Shown here one piece after another: positions 26,303 to 36,820 of a DNA stretch of 64,000 bases. The notes beneath the pieces are model-generated. The model did not search any database. It saw only the letters and a list, made by a program, of their open reading frames with translations, and was not told the DNA's origin. Source of the DNA: Moraxella cuniculi DSM 21768 (lineage in GTDB: Bacteria; Pseudomonadota; Gammaproteobacteria; Pseudomonadales; Moraxellaceae); the NCBI RefSeq assembly GCF_900156515.1, contig NZ_FTNU01000003.1, positions 62,001 through 126,000 on the forward strand, in the 5' to 3' direction. The first letter of the stretch is position 1. Every line of letters begins with the position of its first letter. Both the position numbers and the translations under genes were made by a program.

Positions 26303-28429
26303 TTATTCGTCATCATCTTTGGCGGTGAATTTCTTAATAATCTCGTCAGCAACATTCTTAGGTGTTTCTTGATATTTCAAGAATTCCATTGAGTAAGTTG
26401 CACGACCTTGCGACATAGAACGCATTTGGGTTGCATAACCAAACATCTCTGCCAGCGGTACTTCGGCACGGATTGACTTAGTACCACCAGGTAGATCGTC
26501 CATACCTTGAACCATACCACGACGACGGTTCAAGTCGCCCATGATATCACCCATGTAGTCTTCTGGAGTTTCTACTTCAACTTTCATGATAGGCTCAAGC
26601 AGAGCTGGACTTGCTTGCAAGAAACCTTTTTTGAATGCCATAGAACCTGCCATCTTAAATGACAATTCGTCAGAGTCAACATCGTGGTATGAACCATCGT
26701 ACAGGGTTGCCTTTACGCCAACAACTGGATAGCCTGCGATAACGCCATTTTTCATGCGTTCTTGGATACCTTTATCAACAGCGGCATGGTATTCTTTTGG
26801 TACAACACCACCAACGATTTCTTCGGCAAATTCGTACTCAACATCACCTGTTGGGTCAAGTGGCTCTAGGCGTAGCCATACATGACCGAACTTACCACGG
26901 CCACCAGTTTGGCGAACGAATTTACCTTCAACCTCAACTGATGAACGAATAGTTTCACGATAAGCAACTTGAGGTGCACCAATATTCGCCTCAACATTGA
27001 ACTCACGCTTCATACGATCAACGATAATGTCAAGGTGCAATTCACCCATACCTGAAATGATGGTTTGTCCTGACTCTTCATCAGTGCGAACACGGAATGA
27101 TGGGTCTTCTTTTGCCAAACGACCCAAAGCGATAGACATTTTTTCTTGGTCTGCTTTGGTCTTTGGCTCAACTGCCAATGAAATCACAGGCTCTGGGAAT
27201 TCCATACGCTCAAGCGTGATGACATGATCGTTATCACACAGGGTATCACCTGTGGTTACATCTTTCATACCCACCAAGGCAGCAATATCACCCGCACGGA
27301 TTTCTTCAACTTCTTTTTGTTCGTTGGCGTGCATCTGTACGATACGACCGATACGCTCACGCTTCATTTTTACAGGGTTATAAACGCTGTCGCCTTGTTT
27401 TACCACACCTGAATATACACGAACGAAAGTCAAGTTACCAACATATTTGTCGTTCATAATCTTGAACGCAAGTGCAGAGAATGGTGCTTCATCAGACGCT
27501 TCACGAGAATCTTCGGTCTCGTCTTTGTCGTCCAAAATACCTTTGATTGCCTCAACATCGTTTGGTGCTGGCAAGAACTCAATAACAGCATCTAGCATAC
27601 GCTGTACGCCTTTGTTCTTAAAGGCAGAACCACATAGCATTGGCTGAATTTCACTTGCCAGAGTACGGATACGCAAGCCCTTGACGATGTCTTCTTTTGA
27701 CAAATCGCCATCTTCTAGGTACTTGTCCATCAATTCTTCTGAGGCTTCGGCAGCAGCTTCAACCATGTTGGTACGCCATTCATTAGCTGTATCAACCAGT
27801 TCAGCAGGGATTTCACCATATTCAAACTTCATGCCTTGTGATGGCTCGTCCCAGATGATTGATTTCATTTCGATCAAATCAACCACGCCAGTGAAGGTCT
27901 CTTCGGCACCTACTGGGATTACGATAGGTACAGGGTTGCCGCCAAGTCGAGTTTTCATTTGCTCAACAACGCGGAAGAAGTTTGCACCTGTACGGTCCAT
28001 TTTGTTTACAAAGGCAAGGCGTGGCACTTTATATTTGTTCGCCTGACGCCATACGGTTTCAGATTGTGGCTGTACGCCACCAACCGCACAATAAACCATG
28101 CACGCACCATCAAGTACACGCATAGAACGCTCAACCTCAACGGTAAAGTCTACGTGGCCTGGGGTGTCGATAACATTGATACGATGCTCTTGGAACTGAT
28201 TGCCCATGCCAGACCAAAACGCTGTGGTCGCAGCAGAAGTAATGGTAATACCACGCTCTTGCTCTTGCTCCATCCAGTCCATGGTAGCAGCACCATCATG
28301 CACCTCACCGATTTTGTGCGATACACCTGTGTAGAACAAAATACGCTCAGAAGTAGTAGTCTTACCAGCGTCAATATGTGCCGAGATACCAATATTGCGG
28401 TAACGGCTAATAGGGGTTGAACGAGCCAT
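26303..28429 (-). CDS. fusA: Elongation factor G
   Basis: GTPase that drives translocation and, with RRF, ribosome recycling. It has 708 residues from [20 protein letters not shown], with AGGA six bases before the ATG; the open frame extends 17 codons upstream without support. G-domain motifs are [36 protein letters not shown] and [10 protein letters not shown]. Domains II-V follow, with domain IV containing [16 protein letters not shown]. It lies in rpsL-rpsG-fusA-tuf, 146 bases after rpsG. Confidence 0.98.
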   Translation of the reverse strand: MARSTPISRYRNIGISAHIDAGKTTTSERILFYTGVSHKIGEVHDGAATMDWMEQEQERGITITSAATTAFWSGMGNQFQEHRINVIDTPGHVDFTVEVERSMRVLDGACMVYCAVGGVQPQSETVWRQANKYKVPRLAFVNKMDRTGANFFRVVEQMKTRLGGNPVPIVIPVGAEETFTGVVDLIEMKSIIWDEPSQGMKFEYGEIPAELVDTANEWRTNMVEAAAEASEELMDKYLEDGDLSKEDIVKGLRIRTLASEIQPMLCGSAFKNKGVQRMLDAVIEFLPAPNDVEAIKGILDDKDETEDSREASDEAPFSALAFKIMNDKYVGNLTFVRVYSGVVKQGDSVYNPVKMKRERIGRIVQMHANEQKEVEEIRAGDIAALVGMKDVTTGDTLCDNDHVITLERMEFPEPVISLAVEPKTKADQEKMSIALGRLAKEDPSFRVRTDEESGQTIISGMGELHLDIIVDRMKREFNVEANIGAPQVAYRETIRSSVEVEGKFVRQTGGRGKFGHVWLRLEPLDPTGDVEYEFAEEIVGGVVPKEYHAAVDKGIQERMKNGVIAGYPVVGVKATLYDGSYHDVDSDELSFKMAGSMAFKKGFLQASPALLEPIMKVEVETPEDYMGDIMGDLNRRRGMVQGMDDLPGGTKSIRAEVPLAEMFGYATQMRSMSQGRATYSMEFLKYQETPKNVADEIIKKFTAKDDDE

Positions 28430-28462
28430 AATTTTTCCTAGAAAAATTCTGTTTAATTGGGT

Positions 28463-28527
28463 AAATCTGCCGACCGTCATTGCTGCAGTCAGGCAGATTT
28501 TTGAGTATTGTTTGGGAATATCCCAAA
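28463..28527 (-). promoter_or_regulatory. Two hairpins between rpsG and fusA
   Basis: AAATCTGCC/GGCAGATTT (28463-28471, 28492-28500) and TTTGGGA/TCCCAAA (28511-28517, 28521-28527) on the rpsG-fusA spacer. Neither has a T run, so mRNA stability or processing inside the operon is more likely than termination. Confidence 0.45.
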
Positions 28528-28575
28528 AACAATCGCAATATTTGACAGTGGATTAACCAATCCTTGTTCTGCCAA

Positions 28576-29049
28576 TTAGAAGCGATAGTGCGAGAATGCT
28601 TTGTTGGCATCAGCCATACGATGCACATCATCACGCTTCTTGATTGCCGCACCTTTGCCTTCTGAAGCATCATTTAGCTCGCCTGCTAGGCGTAGTGCCA
28701 TTGATTTTTCAGAACGCTTAGAAGCAGCATCGGCCAACCAACGCATTGCCAAAGCGGTACGACGGGATGGGCGTACTTCCATTGGCACTTGGTAGGTTGC
28801 ACCACCAACACGGCGAGCTTTTACTTCAACGGTTGGGCGTACATTTTCTAGCACTGCTTCAAAGAAAGCCACAGGATCTTCGATGTTTTTCTTGGTGGCT
28901 ACTGCTTCTAATGCACCATAAACAATTTTTTCTGCGACTGATTTTTTGCCATCAACCATCACATGGTTAATGAATTTAGCGATTGTTTGGCTGCCGAATT
29001 TTGGATCTGGTAGGATTTCACGGGCAGCGACGACACGACGTCTTGGCAT
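28576..29049 (-). CDS. rpsG: 30S ribosomal protein S7
   Basis: Primary 16S rRNA-binding protein that nucleates the head of the small subunit. It has 157 residues, starting [20 protein letters not shown], with the conserved [20 protein letters not shown] and [18 protein letters not shown] segments and the C-terminal [21 protein letters not shown] region. Second gene of the str operon. In E. coli S7 represses its own translation by binding the rpsL-rpsG spacer; that spacer is also structured here. Confidence 0.98.
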   Translation of the reverse strand: MPRRRVVAAREILPDPKFGSQTIAKFINHVMVDGKKSVAEKIVYGALEAVATKKNIEDPVAFFEAVLENVRPTVEVKARRVGGATYQVPMEVRPSRRTALAMRWLADAASKRSEKSMALRLAGELNDASEGKGAAIKKRDDVHRMADANKAFSHYRF

Positions 29050-29090
29050 AATAAATTTCCTTGTTCTTCAGGATTGTCTGGTATAGGTAA

Positions 29091-29144
29091 GGTTAGTTGC
29101 CTAACCAGCCTTACTGCACGACTTGGGTTTGACACACCAAACCC
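29091..29144 (-). promoter_or_regulatory. Structured rpsL-rpsG spacer (possible S7 site)
   Basis: Two hairpins: GGGTTTG/CAAACCC (29125-29131, 29138-29144) and GGTTAG/CTAACC with a 4-base loop (29091-29096, 29101-29106). Position between rpsL and rpsG matches the S7 translational operator of E. coli; the sequence match was not tested. Confidence 0.45.
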
Positions 29145-29168
29145 TTTCATGCAAATGATGTCTTAGGC

Positions 29169-29543
29169 TTATGCCTTAGGACGCTTAGCACCGTATTTAG
29201 AACGGCCTTGTTTGCGGTCTTTCACGCCTGCACAGTCAAGTGCACCACGCACAGTGTGGTAACGCACACCTGGTAGGTCTTTTACACGACCGCCACGGAT
29301 AAGCACAACGCTATGCTCTTGAAGGTTATGACCTTCACCGCCGATGTAGCTTGATACTTCATAACCTGAAGTTAGACGCACACGGCATACTTTACGCATG
29401 GCTGAGTTTGGTTTTTTTGGCGTGGTGGTGTAAACACGAGTACACACGCCACGACGCTGTGGGCATGCTTGCAACGCAGGAACTTTTGACTTTTCCTTAA
29501 TCGTTGTGCGACCCTTGCGGATTAGCTGGTTTGTAGTTGCCAT
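29169..29543 (-). CDS. rpsL: 30S ribosomal protein S12
   Basis: Decoding-centre protein of the small subunit. It has 124 residues and starts [20 protein letters not shown]. The loops that contact the decoding site are [14 protein letters not shown] (Lys about 43) and [17 protein letters not shown] (Lys about 88). Both lysines mutated in streptomycin-resistant strains are wild type. GGGAGAGAATTGCCCT precedes the ATG. First gene of the str operon, with a strong promoter about 85-110 bases upstream. Confidence 0.98.
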   Translation of the reverse strand: MATTNQLIRKGRTTIKEKSKVPALQACPQRRGVCTRVYTTTPKKPNSAMRKVCRVRLTSGYEVSSYIGGEGHNLQEHSVVLIRGGRVKDLPGVRYHTVRGALDCAGVKDRKQGRSKYGAKRPKA

Positions 29544-29627
29544 AGGGCAATTCTCTCCCGTTGTTGTTAAAAATTCGCCATTGGGTAACTATACCCAATA
29601 ACGCAAATCCCCTTTTTGGGGCAATAT

Positions 29628-29656
29628 ATTATAGAGCCAAATCAACAAAACTGCAA
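29628..29656 (-). promoter_or_regulatory. Promoter of the str operon
   Basis: On the minus strand TTGCAG (29656-29651), 17 bases, then TATAAT (29633-29628). The leader then holds CCCCAAAAAGGGG and ATTGGGTA/TACCCAAT hairpins before the rpsL start. Confidence 0.8.
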
Positions 29657-29789
29657 GATATTTGCACAAAATTCATTGATTTTCCCTATCAAAACAGCAT
29701 ACTGTCATGCAAATCCTTCTTGGCTTTAAGCTATTATGATTGGGACAGCAACAAATAAACCGCCCCAATTCTTAAACAGCTTAATCCTG

Positions 29790-31541
29790 CTATTCTTGGG
29801 TTTTTTCTGTCATACTTGCTTCAAGCAAGGCAATCTCGCCACTACCATCGGTAAAAGTTGCCAGTGCCGTGCCAATTACCTCATCAATCAATTGATTGTT
29901 ATAATACGCACCGACTGCCACCGAGCCGATGGGCAGTAATTTATGCAGCCAACTTGGGTTTAGCTTGTCCAAATCAACAAATTGTTTGGCATAGGGCTGG
30001 CTTTCGCGATAACGATTTGCCAAAGCAGTCAATTGCTGCTTGACACCTGTTTGTTGGGCATTGGCCAACATGGTGCTACCCAGTGCCAAAGCGGTCAAAA
30101 TCACTTGCTTTTCTTGCAATTTTTCTAAATTTGCCCCCGCCAAGATACCATAGACCTGCTTAATACCCTGTTTGCCTTGCAAAGGCTTGCCATAAATTGC
30201 CGCCACTTGGTATACCGTTTTTAGTGATACCATAAGTAGCCATGCCATATCTGCCAGCACGCCCTTTAAACCTGCCAGCCCTGCAACGCCACCAAGAACT
30301 GCCAAAGCACGATTTTGATGGGCAATATCCTGCACAAAACGCTCTTTTTCGTCATCACTTAGCGTTTCAACGATGGCAAATCGTGCATCTTGTTGCAAAT
30401 CTTTCATTGCCCATGCATCCGCCCACTGGGCAACTTTCTGATAAACCGCCTCGCTTAGCGTCTCAAGCCGACCTGCTGGGATAAATTTATTGGCGAAATT
30501 CTGTGCGGTCGCTGCTTTGGCACCGAACAAATAATTCGCCACTTGTGAGCTTTGTTCATGAAACGCATCTTTGGCAAAGCTGTCCTGCTGTAGATTAACC
30601 GCTTGATATTGCTTATTTTTTGCCTGATTGGCACCATAGGCAGCCGCCAAATACGCACCCAATTTACCCAGTTTTGTTGCCATGCCTGTCTGCTTGTGCG
30701 TCTTATCATACGCCTCGCCTGCTTGCTTGGCAGCTTGTAGCGACTGTTCGGCAGAAGTCTGCCACGCTTGTGCTTCTTGCTTAACCGATTCGCTGGCAAG
30801 CGTAACCGACTCACCAAGCTCGGCAAGTTTTTCGCTGGCACCATATTTTTCGTCAAGTGCCTGCACTTTTAGCTCCAAAGTTGATTTGCCCTGCTCAAGC
30901 AAGGTTTGTAATTTGTCTTTGGTTGCTGCCACTTTGTCATGCACTGCCACCGACCCTGTCAAAACGGCCGCTTCTGTCTCGGTGCGAGCCGTGTCTATCG
31001 TTTCGCTGACTTGTTGTTTTAGCTCATCGCCAGCGTGCAACAAATCCGCCTTGGTCTGCTGTAGCTGTGTTTTTAGCTGCTTGGCTTGATTTTCTGCCTG
31101 TTCTGTCAATTGCTGTACCTTATTTGCAACCGTTTCTTGTGCACGCTCGGCATTTTGTTTTAGCTCATCAATCCCCTCTTTGGCGGTCTTTAAAAGCTCA
31201 TCTGCCCCATCAGCCACTGCCTGCTTATGCGACTGGGCAAGGCTGGTTGCTTGTTCGGTTAAGTCTTGTGCTTGTTGCTTGATGGCTTCAAGTGGCTCTT
31301 CAGCTGCTGGCTGCTCATCTGCATTTTGCGATGACAGCTTGGCTTGCTGTGTTGAATTATCCGTCTCATTGCCCTCACTATCACGGATAATCAGCACATC
31401 AGAGACGATTTTGTTATCAATATTCACCTCGGCGACAATTTGTACATCATCATGCTCGGCAACCTCTTGTGCCAAAGCCTGCATTTGCTCATCGTGCTGA
31501 TTTTTTGTGTGTGGTGCTTGTGATTTGTTATTTTTTGACAT
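29790..31541 (-). CDS. Coiled-coil protein with C-terminal EcsC domain
   Basis: 583 residues from MSKNNKSQAPHTKNQHDEQM, with AAGGAG seven bases before the ATG; a longer frame to 31604 lacks support. Residues about 1-75 are polar and disordered. Residues about 75-290 are a long Ala/Gln/Lys/Glu-rich helical region with apolipoprotein-like repeats (KQLKTQLQQTKADLLHAGDE). The C-terminal third matches the EcsC family, with hydrophobic segments LGGVAGLAGLKGVLADMAWL and LLPIGSVAVGAYYNNQLIDE. EcsC proteins have no settled function; membrane association is likely. The fusion of a long amphipathic helical domain to EcsC is unusual. It lies alone downstream of the str promoter region on the same strand. 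Confidence 0.8.
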   Translation of the reverse strand: MSKNNKSQAPHTKNQHDEQMQALAQEVAEHDDVQIVAEVNIDNKIVSDVLIIRDSEGNETDNSTQQAKLSSQNADEQPAAEEPLEAIKQQAQDLTEQATSLAQSHKQAVADGADELLKTAKEGIDELKQNAERAQETVANKVQQLTEQAENQAKQLKTQLQQTKADLLHAGDELKQQVSETIDTARTETEAAVLTGSVAVHDKVAATKDKLQTLLEQGKSTLELKVQALDEKYGASEKLAELGESVTLASESVKQEAQAWQTSAEQSLQAAKQAGEAYDKTHKQTGMATKLGKLGAYLAAAYGANQAKNKQYQAVNLQQDSFAKDAFHEQSSQVANYLFGAKAATAQNFANKFIPAGRLETLSEAVYQKVAQWADAWAMKDLQQDARFAIVETLSDDEKERFVQDIAHQNRALAVLGGVAGLAGLKGVLADMAWLLMVSLKTVYQVAAIYGKPLQGKQGIKQVYGILAGANLEKLQEKQVILTALALGSTMLANAQQTGVKQQLTALANRYRESQPYAKQFVDLDKLNPSWLHKLLPIGSVAVGAYYNNQLIDEVIGTALATFTDGSGEIALLEASMTEKTQE

Positions 31542-31814
31542 CGCTTGCTCCTTGTTGTGTCTTTGTCTGCTGATAAAATAGCCATGCAAATCATGCCTAC
31601 TCAAATACCACTAAGAGTATCACAAAAATACAGCCACGCCCAGTAAAAATATATAAGATAAATGTTAATTTATGATACAAAAAATCCCCATCTGACATAT
31701 GCTGTTGGTAATTTTTTGTGCTTTTTTTGGATTTATGAGAAAAAAGTGCCATTTTCTGTCAAATAATTTGTTACAATACCACCATTACAACTGTAAACTT
31801 TTATGGATTGAATT

Positions 31815-33047
31815 ATGAAACGAGTGGTTATCACAGGTGCAGGCATTGTCTCTTGCTTGGGTAATGAATTACAAACCGTCAAAGAAGCCCTGCAAAATGG
31901 TCAATCAGGCATTCGCTTTCAGCCTGAATATGCCGAACGAGGCTTTAAATCACAAGTTGCTGGCAGCATTGACCACGACAGCTTGGACACAACAGGCATT
32001 GATCGCAAGCTCAAACGCTTTATGAGCGATGCCAGCTTATATGCCTATGTCAGTGCCTTGTCCGCCATAAAACACGCAGGGCTTGAGATGGCACAAATCG
32101 CCGACAATCCCCGAGTGGCAGTGGTTGCAGCCTCAGGCGGTGCCTCAACGCATGATGTCGTAACCGCTGTTGATGCCATGCGTGATAAGGGCTTGCGTGG
32201 TGTCGGTGCAATGGCTGTGCCAAAAATCATGGCAAGCTCCGTATCAGCAACTCTTGCCACGGGACTAAAAATCAAAGGGGTTTCTTATTCGCTATCCTCT
32301 GCCTGTGCCACTTCCAGCCACTGCATAGGTCATGCCATGGAGCTGATTCAGCTTGGCAAGGCAGACATTGTGCTTGCTGGCGGTGGCGAAAGCGAGCATT
32401 GGACACAGTCATGTATGTTTGACGCCATGGGAGCGATGAGCACCCAGTATAACGACACGCCACAAACCGCAAGCCGCCCTTATGACACCACTCGAGATGG
32501 CTTTGTGATCGCAGGCGGTGGCGGCATGGTGGTGGTTGAGAGCCTAGAATCTGCCCAAGCTCGTGGTGCAACCATTTTGGCCGAAATTACAGGCTACGGT
32601 GCGACTTCTGATGGTGCTGAGATGGTCGCTCCCAGTGGCGAAGGTGCGGTACGCTGTATGCAGCTGGCACTTGCCCAAGCAGGGCTGGATAAGGTTGATT
32701 ATGTCAATAGCCATGGCACAAGCACACCGCTTGGCGATATCACCGAACTAAACGCCATTGCGACTGCCTTTGGTGGCGTGGACAAAACCCCTGCCATCAG
32801 CTCAACCAAATCCATGACAGGTCATAGCTTGGGTGCTGTTGGCGTACAAGAGCTGATTTATTGCCTTTTGATGATGACGCATGATTTTATCGCCCCAACC
32901 ATCAATGTCAATACACTTGATGATGGTGCCAAAGGCTTTGATATTGTTACCAGCACTCGCCAAACCGCCATCAATTCGGCAATGAGTAATAGCTTTGGCT
33001 TCGGTGGCACCAATGCCGCTTTGATTATTGAAAAATTCCAACCATAA
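31815..33047 (+). CDS. fabB: Beta-ketoacyl-ACP synthase I
   Basis: Elongating condensing enzyme of fatty acid synthesis, needed for unsaturated fatty acids. It has 410 residues. Catalytic Cys is in [12 protein letters not shown] (about 164), with His in [11 protein letters not shown] (about 300) and [12 protein letters not shown] (about 333). The start [17 protein letters not shown] is typical; the gene resembles FabB rather than FabF in SMTGHSLGA and FDAMGAMS. A weak Shine-Dalgarno precedes the ATG. No fabA is adjacent. Confidence 0.95.
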   Translation: MKRVVITGAGIVSCLGNELQTVKEALQNGQSGIRFQPEYAERGFKSQVAGSIDHDSLDTTGIDRKLKRFMSDASLYAYVSALSAIKHAGLEMAQIADNPRVAVVAASGGASTHDVVTAVDAMRDKGLRGVGAMAVPKIMASSVSATLATGLKIKGVSYSLSSACATSSHCIGHAMELIQLGKADIVLAGGGESEHWTQSCMFDAMGAMSTQYNDTPQTASRPYDTTRDGFVIAGGGGMVVVESLESAQARGATILAEITGYGATSDGAEMVAPSGEGAVRCMQLALAQAGLDKVDYVNSHGTSTPLGDITELNAIATAFGGVDKTPAISSTKSMTGHSLGAVGVQELIYCLLMMTHDFIAPTINVNTLDDGAKGFDIVTSTRQTAINSAMSNSFGFGGTNAALIIEKFQP

Positions 33048-33149
33048 GGCAAATGGCAAAACTGGGCAAAACTGGATATAATTATCGCAATATCCACAGT
33101 CTGAGGCTGAGTTTGCTCAGTTGGCTCGCTTAAGCTGGTGCAGTCTGTT

Positions 33150-34565
33150 ATGTATAAAGCGTTTTTTTTAAGCCCATTAACCATCGCTGAACTGACAGCG
33201 TGCATCAGCCATCATTATCCAACATGGCAAGTGTGCTTTTTGAACAATCAGCACGCACCTGTGATTGGTATTTTGCCAAAAATCAGCTGGCGATTACAGG
33301 CACAAGATACAGCACAAGACTTTGTGCTAACTACCGCAAAACGCCATATCTCTGATGATATTGGCTATCAACATGAGCGTACAAATAGCGATTATGCACA
33401 CTTTTTGACAGTTATTGAAAACTACAGCCAGCAAAATTATCAAGCAACGCCTGCCAGCCCAAATGATGCGATTGTTTATCATGAAGGGCTGATGGGTTTT
33501 GTTGGTTATGACATCGCAGCTCATGCACTAAGTCATGACATTGTTGTGGACAATCGCCAACCTGCTGCTTTTTTTGGGCATTATGATATTTATATATCGC
33601 CGTGCGTTGGCGGCTTTGAGCTGATTGGTAATGACGCAGATTTGGGTATTTTGCCACAAATTGCCTCGCAGCTTTGTAAGTTGACACGCCAAGACCTGCC
33701 TACTGTCACTGCATTAAAACTGACTGCACTGTGGTCCAAGCAAGACTATCTTAATGCCTTTGAGCAAGTCCAACGCTATCTGCACGCAGGTGATGGCTAT
33801 CAGATAAACCTTACCCAAGTTTGGCAATCAAATACCCCTCATCAGCGTGTGCTTGCCGCACATCTTCCTTATCTGATGGGTATCAGCAATGCCCCTTTTG
33901 CTGGGTTTGTTGATTGTGGTGATTTTGAGCTTTTGTCCATCTCTCCTGAATTATTTTTTAGCTTTTATCAACAAGATGATGGCATTCATATCATCACCAA
34001 GCCCATCAAAGGTACTCGGCCGCGTGCAACCAACATTCAGCACGACAATCAGCTCAAAACCGAGCTTGCCACCAGCGACAAAGACATTGCCGAAAATTTA
34101 ATGATTGTTGACTTATTGCGTAACGATCTTGGCAAATATGCCTTCACAGGCAGCGTCAAAACTCCGCACCGCTTCGCCATCGAAAGTTTTCACAATGTTC
34201 ACCACATGGTCAGCACCATCACCGCCCATCTGCACCCTGACAATCACCCCTTGAGCGTCCTATTTGGCTCTTTGCCTGCTGGTTCCATCACAGGCACTCC
34301 CAAAAAACGAGCCTGCCAAATCATCGCCGAGTTAGAGACACTGCCCAGAGGGGCGTATTGTGGTACGCTTGGCTTTATCAATTTTGATGGCACGGGTCGA
34401 TTTAATGTGCTTATTCGCACCCTGCAAGCCAATGCCAGCTCTGTCAGCGTCTGGGCAGGTGGCGGCATCACGGTGCGTTCTGATGCCTTGAGCGAATATC
34501 AAGAATGCTGGGATAAAATCAGCACAATTCTTGACGCCCTCCAGTCTCCCCAAAGTTCATCATAA
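33150..34565 (+). CDS. pabB: Aminodeoxychorismate synthase component I
   Basis: Converts chorismate and ammonia to aminodeoxychorismate for p-aminobenzoate. It has 471 residues from the ATG at 33150; a GTG four codons upstream is in frame. The chorismate-binding domain shows DGYQINLTQVW, ISPELFFSF, ITKPIKGTRPR (the PIKGT signature of PabB, where TrpE has PLAGT), IVDLLRNDLGK and LPAGSITGTPKKRACQII. Its lyase partner PabC is at 18138-19016; no pabA is seen. It follows fabB by about 100 bases. Confidence 0.93.
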   Translation: MYKAFFLSPLTIAELTACISHHYPTWQVCFLNNQHAPVIGILPKISWRLQAQDTAQDFVLTTAKRHISDDIGYQHERTNSDYAHFLTVIENYSQQNYQATPASPNDAIVYHEGLMGFVGYDIAAHALSHDIVVDNRQPAAFFGHYDIYISPCVGGFELIGNDADLGILPQIASQLCKLTRQDLPTVTALKLTALWSKQDYLNAFEQVQRYLHAGDGYQINLTQVWQSNTPHQRVLAAHLPYLMGISNAPFAGFVDCGDFELLSISPELFFSFYQQDDGIHIITKPIKGTRPRATNIQHDNQLKTELATSDKDIAENLMIVDLLRNDLGKYAFTGSVKTPHRFAIESFHNVHHMVSTITAHLHPDNHPLSVLFGSLPAGSITGTPKKRACQIIAELETLPRGAYCGTLGFINFDGTGRFNVLIRTLQANASSVSVWAGGGITVRSDALSEYQECWDKISTILDALQSPQSSS

Positions 34566-34660
34566 GACTGCCTGATATAAACTTGCATTGCAAGCATTGG
34601 CTTATTTGCCCTAAAATCCATAACCCAAACCTGATGGCTGTGCAGGTGCCAAACAGGCAA

Positions 34661-34692
34661 TAAAAAACACCTTCTTGTCCACAAGAAGGTGT
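34661..34692 (-). terminator. Terminator after the aminopeptidase gene
   Basis: A perfect 11-bp stem ACACCTTCTTG/CAAGAAGGTGT with a TCCA loop; minus-strand tail TTTTTTA. It lies between the convergent pabB and aminopeptidase genes. Confidence 0.9.
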
Positions 34693-34704
34693 CAATCCAA
34701 ACCA

Positions 34705-36492
34705 TCACACAGGTTTTGTGCGTTCAATCAGCCACTGCTTGGCATCACCGTCCACACGATCAATCAGCTCATCATGGACACGCTGGTGATACGCATTGAG
34801 CCAGTGTTTTTCTGCCTCTGTTAATAGCTCTGGCAAAATCAGACGAGTATCAAATGGGCACAAAGTCAAATCATCAAACTTCAAAAACACCCCAAACTCA
34901 TTTTCGTACGCCACAGTATGCACCACGCAATTTTCTAAGCGAATGCCCCATTTGCCTTCACGATACAGCCCCGGCTCGTTGGTTGTTACCATGCCACGCT
35001 TGAGTACACGCTCGGGCGTTTGTTGGGCAAGTACCGATATCACTTGTGGGTCTTCATGCACATTCATAAAATACCCCACCCCATGCCCTGTGCCATGGCG
35101 ATAATCCAGACCACGACTCCATAAATGTATGCGTGCCAATGCATCAATATGTGCCGATGGCAAATTTTCTGGGAAATACGCCTGTGCCAAGCCAATATGT
35201 GCCTTTAGCACATAGGTTACATCTTGTTTTTGTTCATGGCTGACCTGCCCCACACCTGCCACACGGGTAATGTCGGTTGTGCCGTTGTAATACTGCCCAC
35301 CCGAATCAATCAGCAGCAAGCCATCACCCTCAATGACACTGTGATTATCCACTGTGGCACTATAATGGACGATGGCACCGTTGGCATTAAACCCTGCGAT
35401 GGTATTAAAACTTGCTGACACATGGTCTGGCTGACGGCTGCGTGCTTGGTTTAGCATTGTATCAATATCAAGCTCAGTTATCGTCTCGCCTGCTGCAAGT
35501 TTTTTCTCAAACTCAGCAAAAAACTCGCACAACGCCGCCCCATCTTGTCGCATTGCCTCGCGAATATGAGCAATGTCCGCCTCGGATTTGATGGATTTTA
35601 ATAGCGTTGAAGGATTAATACCATGGACAAGCTGTGCTGAATTTAATGTCAGTGTGCCAACCGCCACACGGCTCGGATCTATCAGCAGCACACCCGAAAC
35701 CTCTGCCAAAGCTGCAGCAGCCGCATCATAATCCGCCACACCAACACCAGCTTGCGTAAGTGTATCAATGATGACATCGGACAGTTTGTCTTGATGCACA
35801 AACAAAGTCGCCTTTTGCTCATCAATCAACAAATGCGACAAAAATACAGGGTTAAACTCAACATCCGACCCTCGCAAATTCAATATCCACGCAATATCAT
35901 CTAGGCTACAAACCAGATGATGGCTCACTCCCTTTTCTGCCATCACCTGACGCACTTTGGCAAGTTTGTCCGTGATACTGGTATCAACAAATTTGTCAGG
36001 GTGCTGATAAATCGGCTGCATTGGTAGGCTTGGACGGTCATGCCAAATTTGTGCCAAAATATCAATATCTGTTACCAAAGTGATATTTTTGTCAGCAAAA
36101 GCTGCCTGTAACTCTTTGGCGGCACTCACCGACAATACATTGCCATCGATGGCAACTTTTGCACCTTGGGGCAAATGCTCTGCCAAAAATACAGCATAAG
36201 TCGGATCAACTTGTATTTTTTTTAGTTCAATGCCTGTGCCAGCAAGCTGCATGGGAGCCTGCACCCAATAACGGCTATCCGTCCACAATCCTGCAAAGTC
36301 CTGCAAAACCACCAAAGTCCCCATTGAACCTGTAAAGCCAGACAGCCAGCTACGACCCTGCCAATACTCTGGCAGATATTCTGACATATGCGGATCGGCA
36401 GAAGGGATAATCAAAGCATCTACGCCATGCTGTTTCATCAGTTGGCGTGCTTGTTGCAGTCGCTCTAGGCGTACTTGGGCTGAATCAATCAT
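34705..36492 (-). CDS. Xaa-Pro aminopeptidase (M24B)
   Basis: Metal-dependent peptidase removing an N-terminal residue before proline. It has 595 residues, the long three-domain form: creatinase N-domain with GVDALIIPSADPHMSEYLPE (24-43), a second creatinase-like domain from about 160, and the pita-bread catalytic domain from about 310. Metal ligands lie in LLIDSGGQYYNGTTDITRV (two Asp), GTGHGVGYFMNVHEDP (His), TTNEPGLY (Glu) and GIRLENC (Glu). The C-terminal extension FDDLTLCPFDTRLI fits the family. No signal peptide, so it is cytoplasmic. Confidence 0.93.
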   Translation of the reverse strand: MIDSAQVRLERLQQARQLMKQHGVDALIIPSADPHMSEYLPEYWQGRSWLSGFTGSMGTLVVLQDFAGLWTDSRYWVQAPMQLAGTGIELKKIQVDPTYAVFLAEHLPQGAKVAIDGNVLSVSAAKELQAAFADKNITLVTDIDILAQIWHDRPSLPMQPIYQHPDKFVDTSITDKLAKVRQVMAEKGVSHHLVCSLDDIAWILNLRGSDVEFNPVFLSHLLIDEQKATLFVHQDKLSDVIIDTLTQAGVGVADYDAAAAALAEVSGVLLIDPSRVAVGTLTLNSAQLVHGINPSTLLKSIKSEADIAHIREAMRQDGAALCEFFAEFEKKLAAGETITELDIDTMLNQARSRQPDHVSASFNTIAGFNANGAIVHYSATVDNHSVIEGDGLLLIDSGGQYYNGTTDITRVAGVGQVSHEQKQDVTYVLKAHIGLAQAYFPENLPSAHIDALARIHLWSRGLDYRHGTGHGVGYFMNVHEDPQVISVLAQQTPERVLKRGMVTTNEPGLYREGKWGIRLENCVVHTVAYENEFGVFLKFDDLTLCPFDTRLILPELLTEAEKHWLNAYHQRVHDELIDRVDGDAKQWLIERTKPV

Positions 36493-36772
36493 GTCTCGTC
36501 CTTAAAATTTACTTGGGTTAAAGCTATCAACTCTTGCTAGTTTAGCACAGAAATCCTAAGCTGATAATAGATATTTTGGTGCCAATGGTATAATTTTCAA
36601 CCATGATTTGACACCAATTTGGCAACTTTATAAAGTTTCATCATGCAAATAACAATACCATTTGTCAATTATGCCAACCAAGCAAGATATGCCACCAAAT
36701 TTAACATTAATCACAAACCTTGGTTCTGCGATGACCATCATACCTTGCCACAACTGAATAAATCATAGATAC
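36493..36772. other. Gap between the aminopeptidase gene and the 105-residue gene
   Basis: About 280 bases, AT-rich, no ORF. On the minus strand TGTGCTAAACT near 36540 could be an extended -10 for the aminopeptidase gene. Nothing else was recognised. Confidence 0.45.
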
Positions 36773-36806
36773 AAAAAAACCAAGCATAGCGGATATGCTT
36801 GGTTTT
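36773..36806 (-). terminator. Terminator of the Ala/Gln/Pro-rich membrane protein gene
   Basis: A perfect 13-bp stem AAAACCAAGCATA/TATGCTTGGTTTT with a 5-base loop; the minus-strand tail is a T run of seven. Confidence 0.93.
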
Positions 36807-36820
36807 GTAGATATTGCAGA

